This document shows, one piece after another, positions 1 through 7,689 of a stretch of DNA of 64,000 nucleotides. Within the stretch, counting starts at the first letter, position 1. Every line of letters starts with the position of its first letter. The position numbers and the translations under genes were made by a program. The notes under the pieces are model-generated. The model saw only the letters and a program-made list of their open reading frames with translations, did not search any database and was not told the DNA's origin. Source of the DNA: Neorhodopirellula pilleata (lineage in GTDB: Bacteria; Planctomycetota; Planctomycetia; Pirellulales; Pirellulaceae); contig NZ_SJPM01000004.1 in NCBI RefSeq assembly GCF_007859915.1, positions 244,881 to 308,880 of the forward strand. The letters are read 5' to 3'.

Positions 1-120
1 GCATGGAAGTGGGAACAACTCAAGCCAGGAGTTCACACCGCCAGAAAAGAAGATCTCGGTATTAGCTCCGAGGAACTAAACTTGCGCAATCGCATTGCCG
101 CCGCAACCCCAAACTTTTAG
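1..120 (+). CDS. 3' end of an unidentified protein (partial)
   Basis: Frame 1 is open from the window edge to a TAG at 118-120, giving about 39 residues that end in ATPNF. The fragment is hydrophilic with charged patches and carries no motif I recognise. It is called a gene end only because the frame is open from the first base and is followed directly by a hairpin typical of a 3' flank. It could be a chance open frame; the sequence upstream of the window would decide. Confidence 0.45.
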   Translation, partial: AWKWEQLKPGVHTARKEDLGISSEELNLRNRIAAATPNF

Positions 121-128
121 CAGGCCAG

Positions 129-169
129 CGTTAGCCCCGGTTCTGAGGTGCCGAAACCGGGGCTAACGC
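129..169. repeat. 15-bp inverted repeat (hairpin) after the partial gene
   Basis: GCGTTAGCCCCGGTT at 129-143 is perfectly complementary to 155-169, with an 11-base loop. No T-run follows, so it is not a classic intrinsic terminator. It may act as a 3'-end hairpin of the gene ending at 120 or be a dispersed genomic palindrome. From 170 to 409 I see only the leader of the next gene. Confidence 0.7.
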
Positions 170-409
170 CCAAACGGCTAATTCTATCAGCAGTCTCCTT
201 GAGGAGGGTGAAATCTGGAAACTGTATCCGAACGCTTCCTTAGCTGGAAACAAACCAGAGATAGGTGTTGGCAGTTCCAGACGCCACCTAACCGAATCGT
301 AACGGATTGGCGGCCGACTTAATCATTTAGAGATTCAACGGAGAGTACACTATTTTCTGTGTCGATTGATCCCATTCATTTTCCCCCAAAAACAAATCTG
401 AGGATCGCT

Positions 410-1417
410 ATGCAAACGCAGCGTCTGACCAAGATTCCCCGCTCCTTTGCTTTCTTCGCTTCACTGACAGCCCTTCTGCTGAGCTTTGCTCCGTTGACGA
501 TCATCACTGCGACGGTCGTCAATGCGGACACTCGGAAAGCCAAACCGATCGAAACGCCCGCTTACGCCGCCTCGGTACCGAAACCGACGATGAGCGAAGT
601 TCGCTACGGTGACCACGAGCGACACGTGATTGACTTTTGGAAAGCGGAATCGGATCGACCGACGCCGCTGGCGCTAGTCATCCACGGCGGCGGTTGGCAA
701 AGTGGAACCAAAGAGCGTGCCGGCAAATTCGTGGACATCCCTCGCTTGTTGTCGCAGGGCATCTCGGTCGCGGCGATCAATTATCGTTTGATCAGTCACG
801 CCAATGCCGAAGGCGTTCAACCGCCCGTCAAGGCACCGCTGCACGACGCCGCCCGGGCATTGCAGTTCATCCGCAGCCAAGCGACGGCGTGGAACATTGA
901 CAAGCAACGCATCAGCGCGTCAGGCGGATCGGCCGGCGCCTGTTCGAGCTTATGGCTCGCGTTTCACGACGACATGGCCGACCCTCAAAGCGATGACCCG
1001 GTCGCCCGCGAATCCACACGAGTTCAATGCGCCGCCGTGATCGGTGCTCAAACAACACTTGATCCGATGCAGATGAAACAATGGACTCCGAACAGTCGAT
1101 ATGGCGGGCACGCGTTCGGCATCACCGGCGGATTCAATCAGTTCATCGCCAAGCGAGATTCGATCAGCGAATGGATCGCCGAGTATTCACCTTACGCGCT
1201 GGTGACTTCCGATGATCCTCCGGTCTACCTTTCGTACTCAAGCCCGCCCGCGATCGGCAAAGACCAAAAAGACCCGACGCACACCTCCAATTTTGGCGTC
1301 AAATTGCAAGAACATTGCCGCGAAGCGGGTGTGACTTGCGAACTGGCTTACCCCGGTGCCCCCGACGTCGCGCACTCAAGCACCACGGACTTCTTGATCG
1401 AATTGCTACTTCCGTAA
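410..1417 (+). CDS. Secreted alpha/beta-hydrolase (esterase/lipase-like)
   Basis: Alpha/beta-hydrolase fold protein of the BD-FAE/hormone-sensitive-lipase-like group, predicted to hydrolyse ester bonds outside the cytoplasm. The oxyanion-hole motif HGGGW lies at about residues 92-96, the nucleophile elbow GGSAG has its Ser near residue 174, and a C-terminal His follows in DVAHSS. The frame opens at a GTG at 359, but ATG 410 is preferred: GAGG sits six bases upstream and the protein then begins with a good signal peptide (basic start, then a hydrophobic core through FFASLTALLLSFAPL). The mature enzyme would be about 300 residues, normal for the family. The substrate cannot be read from the sequence; acetyl-xylan or other sugar esters are possible. 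Confidence 0.85.
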   Translation: MQTQRLTKIPRSFAFFASLTALLLSFAPLTIITATVVNADTRKAKPIETPAYAASVPKPTMSEVRYGDHERHVIDFWKAESDRPTPLALVIHGGGWQSGTKERAGKFVDIPRLLSQGISVAAINYRLISHANAEGVQPPVKAPLHDAARALQFIRSQATAWNIDKQRISASGGSAGACSSLWLAFHDDMADPQSDDPVARESTRVQCAAVIGAQTTLDPMQMKQWTPNSRYGGHAFGITGGFNQFIAKRDSISEWIAEYSPYALVTSDDPPVYLSYSSPPAIGKDQKDPTHTSNFGVKLQEHCREAGVTCELAYPGAPDVAHSSTTDFLIELLLP

Positions 1418-1474
1418 TGGGGACTTTCAGTCGCTAGTGCTTCGTCATTATTTAAAATGAGGGTTGGCTTAAAA

Positions 1475-1525
1475 CGTGGCACGGTGGTCCCCACCGTGAA
1501 ACACGGCGGAGACCCCCGTGCCACG
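1475..1525. repeat. Inverted repeat CGTGGCACGG / CCGTGCCACG
   Basis: A 10-bp perfect inverted repeat (1475-1484 and 1516-1525) encloses a smaller CACGGTGG/CCACCGTG palindrome at about 1480-1498. It lies 57 bp after the esterase stop and has no T-run. It appears to be one of the dispersed intergenic palindromes of this genome rather than a terminator. Confidence 0.6.
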
Positions 1526-1580
1526 ATATGTCAACCCGAACTCAACGTTGGAACAAGACACTTGCGGGCTATAGGTTTAA

Positions 1581-1692
1581 TCGTAACCCGACGCGTCAGC
1601 GAGGGATTCCTTGTAGGCGGATAAAGGCGAAGTATCCCTCGCTGACGCATCGGGTTACGATTGAATCAATACGTCGTGTGACGCGTCGGGTT
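1581..1692. repeat. Long imperfect palindrome plus a partial third copy
   Basis: TCGTAACCCGACGCGTCAGC and the following GAGGGAT (1581-1607) pair with 1634-1660, with a single mismatch (C versus T). A shorter direct copy of the right arm (ACGCGTCGGGTT) follows at 1681-1692, ending 26 bp before the next ATG. The hairpin lies between two plus-strand genes and could end the esterase transcript or mark a small mobile repeat. Confidence 0.75.
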
Positions 1693-1718
1693 CTCTTAAC
1701 GAAACAAAGAGGAATGAC

Positions 1719-3134
1719 ATGCAACGAAACTGGCCTTTGCTTTTTCTGTTCTTGCTGTTTGACCCAGCCTTGGGTTCTGCGCAATCAAGCTCGCAGTGGC
1801 GTAACTTGGTTTCCGCTGTTTCCCCGTCTGACCATGCGATCGCGGGGGCTTGGTCCAAAACGGACGACACGCTTCGAACCGCCGCCGAGGCAAGCTCGCG
1901 TTTGGCGATACCGGGTGATGTTCCCCGCGAGTACGATCTTCGTGTGTCGTTCACTCGAGAGAGCGGTCAGCATTCGGTTGCCGTCTTTTTAACTTGCGGT
2001 AGCGGCCGGGCGTCATTCGAAGTCGATGCTTGGGCGCAGCACCTAGCGGGTTTTCAGGCCATTGCCGGGCAGGACTGTCGAAGCAATCCGACACGAGTGG
2101 AGAATCAGCATCTGCAAAACGGTCGACGATACGAACTCGAGCTTCGCGTACGCCGCCAAGGGGTGGCGGCATTCATTGATGGCGTCAACGTCGTCACCTA
2201 CCAAGGCGACGGCTCGGATCTGTCTCTCTTGCCGCTTTGGCAGCTACCATCGCAGTTTCAACTCGGAGTAGGTGCCTATCAATCTGCGGTGACGTTTCAT
2301 CGAATAGAACTTCGTGAAGCGTCGGGTGCGATGCCTTCTGCTTCGCCAGTCGCGATGGACCGATCCGCATCCGCAACCCCCAAGGCTGGTCAGGAGTCAC
2401 GATCGGTCGCAATGCCAAATGCATCTCAAGCTGCTCGCCGATCGACTGCGCAGCGTGGGCGAGTCCTGTTTGTGATCGCGGACAGACATTTTTTCTATCG
2501 AGAGTATGCCGAACCGCGAGAGGAGCTTGAGCGGGCCGGATTCAAGGTCGACGTCGCGGCTTGGAATCGAGCGTCCTGCTATCCTCACGAGAATTCGGGG
2601 CAAGGCAGTGATGGAGGCGAAGTTCGACCCGACGTCGCGCTAACGGACGTCGACCCGGAGCGATACGACGCGATCGTTTTTCCGGGAGGGTGGGGAGTCT
2701 CGATGTATCAATACGCTTTTGAAGGTCGATACAATCATCCCGAATACAACGGAGACGTTGGCAAGAAGCAAGCTGCGAATCACTTGATCAATTCGTTTGT
2801 CAAAAGCGACAAGTATGTATGCGGTATCTGCAACGGGGTATCCGTGTTGGCGTGGTCGCGTGTCAACGGAAAGAGCCTCTTGGCAGGAAAGCAATGCACC
2901 GCACCGACGCGTTCTGCTCCGCCGGGCGTCTACAACGGTAGACCCGGAAGTCCGTCGATTCGTTGGCACGTCGAGCAGAATCGTGGCCGTTTGGTCCCTG
3001 CCGGTTCGATCGGCAATCCTCAGTCGCGAGCCGACGACGTGGTCGTGGACGACAAAATCATCACGGCGGAGGACGATCAGTCCGCAAGAGAAGCGGGCCG
3101 ACAACTGGCGGAATTGCTAAGTCATCCTGAGTGA
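1719..3134 (+). CDS. Secreted DJ-1/PfpI-family protein with N-terminal beta-sandwich domain
   Basis: The signal peptide (MQRNWPLLFLFLLF, cleavage near GSAQS) is followed by a region at about 40-200 that looks like a concanavalin/DUF1080-like beta sandwich (RYELELRVRRQG, then a short IDGVNVV turn). A Ser/Ala-rich linker leads to a C-terminal DJ-1/PfpI domain at about 245-470. The domain starts RVLFVIADRHFF, carries the acidic nucleophile-elbow context CGICNGVSVLAW with the presumed catalytic Cys, and contains FPGGWG. Members of this superfamily act as peptidases, deglycases or amidotransferase-like proteins, so the reaction is undefined. Export plus a sandwich domain suggests it works on an extracellular polymer or protein. 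The ATG follows an AAAGAGG-type Shine-Dalgarno. Confidence 0.75.
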   Translation: MQRNWPLLFLFLLFDPALGSAQSSSQWRNLVSAVSPSDHAIAGAWSKTDDTLRTAAEASSRLAIPGDVPREYDLRVSFTRESGQHSVAVFLTCGSGRASFEVDAWAQHLAGFQAIAGQDCRSNPTRVENQHLQNGRRYELELRVRRQGVAAFIDGVNVVTYQGDGSDLSLLPLWQLPSQFQLGVGAYQSAVTFHRIELREASGAMPSASPVAMDRSASATPKAGQESRSVAMPNASQAARRSTAQRGRVLFVIADRHFFYREYAEPREELERAGFKVDVAAWNRASCYPHENSGQGSDGGEVRPDVALTDVDPERYDAIVFPGGWGVSMYQYAFEGRYNHPEYNGDVGKKQAANHLINSFVKSDKYVCGICNGVSVLAWSRVNGKSLLAGKQCTAPTRSAPPGVYNGRPGSPSIRWHVEQNRGRLVPAGSIGNPQSRADDVVVDDKIITAEDDQSAREAGRQLAELLSHPE

Positions 3135-3173
3135 ACAACACTCGATGAACTCAAACCGTCCAGTTAGCGGAAC

Positions 3174-5837
3174 TCATTTCCCAAACGATGCCACGCGGGG
3201 TTGGCCCGGTGATTGACTCGGGCCGGCTTCCTTGATCGCATCAAGAACCATTTGCTGCGAGACGAGGTCACGCAAGATGATCGGCTTGTCGGGTTGTGAT
3301 CCCGGATAAATCGCCAGCACCGGAATCGATCGGCTCTGCAATTCGCTGAGTTTCTCTTTAATCTCGGGGTTATCTCGGTCCGACCAATCGGCGACCATCG
3401 GTATCGCGTCGAACTGCTCGAGCAACTCAGCGGTCGGCTCGGTGTTGAGGGCGAACTTCTCGTTCACTTTGCAGTTCACACACCAATCGGCGGTGAAGTC
3501 CAACACGACGGTCTTGCCATCGGCGAGCAACGCGTCCAATTTCGCTTCGCTGTACGGTTGCCAGCGGATGATCTCTTCGCCGGGCACGAGTGCCGTGAAG
3601 GACCACATCCCGATCGCAGTCGCGGCCGATAAGCCAACGGCCCAAGCCGCCAAGCGACGCTGAATCGTTTGCCACGCGGGAACTTTGCCGATCACCCAAC
3701 AACCGAACCAAACCCCGATCAAAGTCACGAACACGGCGACTTTGGTTTCGTCGGTAAAACCGTAGAAGAAAAACGCAACGGTACCGAGGAACAGGAACGC
3801 TAAAAACTCTTTGAGCGTTTCCATCCACGGTCCCGGTTTGGGCAACCAACTGACTAGACTCGGTCGAGCCCCAATGATGAGGTAAGGCAGTGCCATGCCG
3901 ACGCCGACGGTCATCATAATCACCACGGTTTGCACCGGAGATAGCGTGATCGTCGCGCCGAGGATATAACCGAGCAGCGGGCCGCTGCAAGGTGTCGCCA
4001 TCAACGTCGCGAACACACCCTTGAAAAACGCACCGACGTAACCTTCCTTCGCACCAAGTTTTTGAGACGCTTTGCCAGACGCGAACGACGGGGCGGGGAT
4101 CTCCCAAACACCGAGATAACTTAGCGCCAACGCAAACATTAATAGCGTCAAACCGAGCCGAAACTCGAAATACGTGAACTGTTCGCCCCACGAAAATGAC
4201 AAGCCAACGGCAAGCCCTGCTAACAACGCAAATACGGATAGGATGCCTAATGCATACACTAGATTGAGCATCAACACGCGGCTGCGGTTCTCACCAGCTT
4301 GTTGGACGAAACTCATCACTTTGAGTCCCACGACCGGCAAGACGCATGGCATGAAGTTCAAGATGATACCACCCAAAAACGCAAACGCGAGCGTGAGCGG
4401 GAACGAAGTGGCTTCTTCAATCACCTCGCCACCATCGGCGACGATCGATTCGGCGTTGATCGGGTCAACTTCCTTTGAATCATTTGGTGGTCCCCCGGCG
4501 GCGAGTTGATCGGTGGCCGCTTGGGGTGGGGCGATTTTATCAACCCAGGCTCCACCCTTGGCCAACTTCATCGTGTCCCGGAACTTGGCCGATGTGAGTG
4601 TCACCGCAGTCGGTGTCGAGCCGGCCTTCGACTCCGGCGTATCGCTTGGTAATATCTCGATTGTTGATTCGAACGAAGCCCCCATCGGCATCAAGCAGCT
4701 TTGATCGGTGCAGGCCTGATAGGCAAGCAAACCGCGAATCGTTTTGACACCGGGCTGCGCATCTGCGGGCACTTCGATCGGCATCGACCAAGTGACCGGG
4801 CCGGTGTGATAGACGTTGATCAACCCGGGAACCGGTTCCTCGGTCAAGATCTCCGCATCGGTCGTCGGTGGACCGATCCGCAATCCCGATTTATCGCTGA
4901 TCGCAAAATTGGTCGCCTTGGGCGAATCGTCCACCACGGCGGGGTAAACATGATAGGTCTCGTCAGGGATTGCCGAAAAATTCAGTTGAGTTTGTTGGCC
5001 GGGTAAAAGTGTCGAGTCGGTTATCCATGCTTTCCACTGGACCGAATAATCTTCATCGCGAAACAGCGGCAAGTCGTTGGCGAATTCAGCAATTAATCGG
5101 TCATCTTGCTCAGCCGTTTCGGGTTGGGAATCTTCAGGTTGTGGCTGGGTTTCGCTCTCGACGCGTTCGCTCACCGTTGCTCGCGCGGCCATCGCTTCTT
5201 TCGGTTCGAGCGCTCCGCCGTACTGAGCGACCAGCGTCTCTTCGATCGGCATGCACGAACCTCCCGACACGCAAGCCAACGCATCGATGGCGATTTTGAT
5301 TTCGCCGATGTCATCGATCGCGTCACCGGGTGTCTTCAACCATGCCGGGGCTGAGAAAACGACTTCATCACCGAACTCTTCGATCGTGATCCCACCGAAC
5401 TCTTTCGAAATACTCTTGGTCGGTTCGCGGTCGGCTTGCCACGGACCGAGCAGCTCGATCGAATCAGGCGAAACTAAGTTCAGCTTCGTCGGCGACGGAC
5501 CACCCTTGGGCTGCGTCAACGAATACACATGCCAAGGTGCATTCATTTCCGCGCGGACTTCAATCACAAACATGCCCGCTCCGGCATCGATCGTCTTGTA
5601 AGTCGCCGACCATTTTGCCGGTTCGTCAGGTGTTTCCACACCGGTTGCCGGTTGACCGTACTTACCCAATGAAAGATCGGGGAACAAATCCGCCGGTCCC
5701 TGTGCCGTCAACATCGCGACGGGCATGAACATCAAAATGAACGCGAAAACGCCCGCCGGTCGAACCGGCGAACCGAAACGAGATCGGAAAGAAGAAGTTG
5801 GATTGAATCGTTGCACGGTTGGGAAACCTTCGTCCAA
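3174..5837 (-). CDS. DsbD-like thiol:disulfide interchange protein
   Basis: Membrane electron carrier that passes reducing power from cytoplasmic thioredoxin to periplasmic thiols. The order is signal peptide (about 25-48), two periplasmic immunoglobulin-like DsbD-alpha regions (about 50-210 and 250-400), a cytochrome-c-biogenesis-type membrane domain (about 475-750) and a C-terminal thioredoxin domain (about 770-870). The two transmembrane redox cysteines are in NFMPCVLPV and ATPCSGPLLG, and the thioredoxin site is WCVNCK. At 887 residues it is longer than E. coli DsbD (about 565) because of the duplicated periplasmic part. The start is uncertain: TTG at 5837, or GTG at 5816, which has GAAGG ten bases upstream. 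It is convergent with the preceding PfpI-like gene. Confidence 0.9.
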   Translation of the reverse strand: MDEGFPTVQRFNPTSSFRSRFGSPVRPAGVFAFILMFMPVAMLTAQGPADLFPDLSLGKYGQPATGVETPDEPAKWSATYKTIDAGAGMFVIEVRAEMNAPWHVYSLTQPKGGPSPTKLNLVSPDSIELLGPWQADREPTKSISKEFGGITIEEFGDEVVFSAPAWLKTPGDAIDDIGEIKIAIDALACVSGGSCMPIEETLVAQYGGALEPKEAMAARATVSERVESETQPQPEDSQPETAEQDDRLIAEFANDLPLFRDEDYSVQWKAWITDSTLLPGQQTQLNFSAIPDETYHVYPAVVDDSPKATNFAISDKSGLRIGPPTTDAEILTEEPVPGLINVYHTGPVTWSMPIEVPADAQPGVKTIRGLLAYQACTDQSCLMPMGASFESTIEILPSDTPESKAGSTPTAVTLTSAKFRDTMKLAKGGAWVDKIAPPQAATDQLAAGGPPNDSKEVDPINAESIVADGGEVIEEATSFPLTLAFAFLGGIILNFMPCVLPVVGLKVMSFVQQAGENRSRVLMLNLVYALGILSVFALLAGLAVGLSFSWGEQFTYFEFRLGLTLLMFALALSYLGVWEIPAPSFASGKASQKLGAKEGYVGAFFKGVFATLMATPCSGPLLGYILGATITLSPVQTVVIMMTVGVGMALPYLIIGARPSLVSWLPKPGPWMETLKEFLAFLFLGTVAFFFYGFTDETKVAVFVTLIGVWFGCWVIGKVPAWQTIQRRLAAWAVGLSAATAIGMWSFTALVPGEEIIRWQPYSEAKLDALLADGKTVVLDFTADWCVNCKVNEKFALNTEPTAELLEQFDAIPMVADWSDRDNPEIKEKLSELQSRSIPVLAIYPGSQPDKPIILRDLVSQQMVLDAIKEAGPSQSPGQPRVASFGK

Positions 5838-5868
5838 GTAAATTCTTCAGGAAAAACGGTCGTCAATT

Positions 5869-7077
5869 TTACCAGATTCGGCAGTTTGAAGCGATTAGAT
5901 GAGAAATACGGCCTTGAATCACCGACGGCTCACAGGTAAAGCAACGCCTGTCCAAAACCAGCCAAACCACCCAGTTTGCCAGGCCGCCGATTGCGTTGGC
6001 CTGAACCAGGCACCGACTCAGTTCGATCTCATGGTTAGAGAATGGCCGAATCGACTGATATCCCGCCGCCAACGCCTGCAAGACCTCGTCGACCGGGCGA
6101 TCAAAGCTGCCCGCGTACCGAGCCAAATCGGCGGCCGGAGAATCCTTGCCGAGGGCGTCATAATCGATGATTCCGGCGGCTTTTTGTGCGTCCGGGTCGA
6201 AAAGTATGTGTTCGCGATGAACGTCCCGGAGCACGGTTTGGATCGGGAAAAAACCACTTTGCCGGTCAAATCGCTCCAGAGACTCCAGAATCCGATGAAA
6301 CTGCGGAGCCCAATATCGTTGCAGGACTTCGATCGCCGACGCCAGGGTCTGCGTCAGTCCCTGCAGCGAACCGTCTGATGTTTCTCCACACGCTTCGCGA
6401 TGCGGGGAGATCTGCGATTTGAGCAGCGAGAATATGGAATCGAACGAGGGATAATCAAACAACAATCGAGGCAGTCGTCGATCCAATTGGGCGAGTCGAT
6501 GGCGCCGCCGCGATACGCACTCAATGGATCCTGACAACGGTGATGCGTCGCAACCACCCGACTCGTTGTCGTTCGGTTCCGTTTCATCCATGCCCAAGGC
6601 GACGTGGACGCGGGCGAGCGTCTCGCCCGCGAGTGTCAGGTCCGTCAAATCGGCGTCGATCGGCAGAGGACGACCGACAACCCAAGGCAACAATTCCCAG
6701 ACGCGGTCAAACGCCTTGACGGTCGTTGGACCCCCAAAGGTCGGTTCAGGCGGGGCGAGCAATGAACATTGCTGCGACGCCTTTCGAATCCAATCATGGA
6801 TCGGGATCACACGGGCGGAAGGAGTTTTTGTAGGCCAAGCCTTCAGCGCCCACAACCGAGTTGTTGGCGATTTTTGGCCGAGAAACGGCGATGAATCCAG
6901 GAGGCAGTATGAATCAGGTGGCAGTTTCACACGAGCGACGAACGCGCCGCTGAGTCCTTGAGGGACCGCTTCGATCGTCGGACGGGTCGCCTTGACGACC
7001 GGCCAGTTTGCCAGCACCGTTTCGATTTGTCCCGTTGAGAACATCCAGACTCCCGTAGTTGCACTTCTACCTTTCAT
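5869..7077 (-). CDS. APH/choline-kinase-like phosphotransferase
   Basis: Protein of the aminoglycoside phosphotransferase/choline kinase fold. The catalytic loop is VLRDVHREHILF (family pattern HGDxHxxN, here with Arg for Gly and His for Asn) and the metal-binding motif is GIIDYDALGKDSPAADLAR. The N-lobe (about 20-150) carries LSGAFVARVKL and WALKAW, the latter with the likely ATP-binding Lys. The altered catalytic loop makes antibiotic resistance a poor guess; a small-metabolite kinase is more likely. It is divergent from the gene at 7120 across only 42 bp. A second in-frame ATG exists at 7044. Confidence 0.75.
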   Translation of the reverse strand: MKGRSATTGVWMFSTGQIETVLANWPVVKATRPTIEAVPQGLSGAFVARVKLPPDSYCLLDSSPFLGQKSPTTRLWALKAWPTKTPSARVIPIHDWIRKASQQCSLLAPPEPTFGGPTTVKAFDRVWELLPWVVGRPLPIDADLTDLTLAGETLARVHVALGMDETEPNDNESGGCDASPLSGSIECVSRRRHRLAQLDRRLPRLLFDYPSFDSIFSLLKSQISPHREACGETSDGSLQGLTQTLASAIEVLQRYWAPQFHRILESLERFDRQSGFFPIQTVLRDVHREHILFDPDAQKAAGIIDYDALGKDSPAADLARYAGSFDRPVDEVLQALAAGYQSIRPFSNHEIELSRCLVQANAIGGLANWVVWLVLDRRCFTCEPSVIQGRISHLIASNCRIW

Positions 7078-7119
7078 CGCTCACGATCAAAGTCACACGC
7101 CCGTTCACTTCGCCCGCCG

Positions 7120-7689
7120 ATGAAGTCCTTGTCATCCTCTCAGCCATCATCGCCGTCGCCAAACGATTCGTCGACCTCCGCCGATGCGGCGGCGATGCAG
7201 CTCGCCGTTCTCGAGCGGACCGCGACGGCTTACCATGAAGCCGGGCATGCCGTCATGGCGATCTCGCTCGGCCGGACGATCCAAAAGGTCACCATCCAAG
7301 CCGGCAAGCGGCAATTCGGACCGGCCCGTTTGGGCACGTGTGAACTCAAGAAAGGCCGCAGCCGGGCGTCCAAGGATCCGCTCGAAGACGACGTCTTGAT
7401 CTTACTCGCCGGAATGGTCAGTGAATCCAAATTTACCGGCCGGTACAACCAGGGTGGGGCTTCCCAAGACCTTCGTGATGTGGCCAATCTATTGTGCACG
7501 CGTGCCGCATCACCGCGCCAACACGAAACTTTGCAAAGAAGACTACTCGCGAAAACCGAACACATTCTCAGCGACCCCACGCACGTCGCGGCGATCGAAG
7601 TGCTCGCCAACGAGTTATTGGAAAAAACCGTCGTCAGCGGTCGAGCCGTGCGACACCATTTTCAACAAGCCCAACAAAAAAAATCTTAA
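7120..7689 (+). CDS. Stand-alone FtsH-type M41 peptidase domain protein
   Basis: The zinc-binding motif HEAGH occurs in TAYHEAGHAVMAISLGR (about residues 38-54), and the downstream GGASQDLRDVANLL segment supplies the acidic third ligand position seen in FtsH. The 189-residue protein therefore keeps the peptidase helices but has no AAA ATPase domain, no Walker motifs and no membrane segment. The N-terminus is a Ser/Pro-rich stretch of about 25 residues. Its TAA overlaps the ATG of tex by one base (TAATG), so the two are probably translationally coupled. Whether it cleaves proteins without an ATPase, or works with a partner unfoldase, is open. Confidence 0.8.
   Translation: MKSLSSSQPSSPSPNDSSTSADAAAMQLAVLERTATAYHEAGHAVMAISLGRTIQKVTIQAGKRQFGPARLGTCELKKGRSRASKDPLEDDVLILLAGMVSESKFTGRYNQGGASQDLRDVANLLCTRAASPRQHETLQRRLLAKTEHILSDPTHVAAIEVLANELLEKTVVSGRAVRHHFQQAQQKKS

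Noticed and set aside
1528-1992. 154-codon frame overlapping the start of the PfpI-like gene
   Set aside because: It crosses the palindrome and then runs in a shifted frame inside the PfpI-like gene; the product is Arg-rich and without motifs, as expected of a shadow frame.
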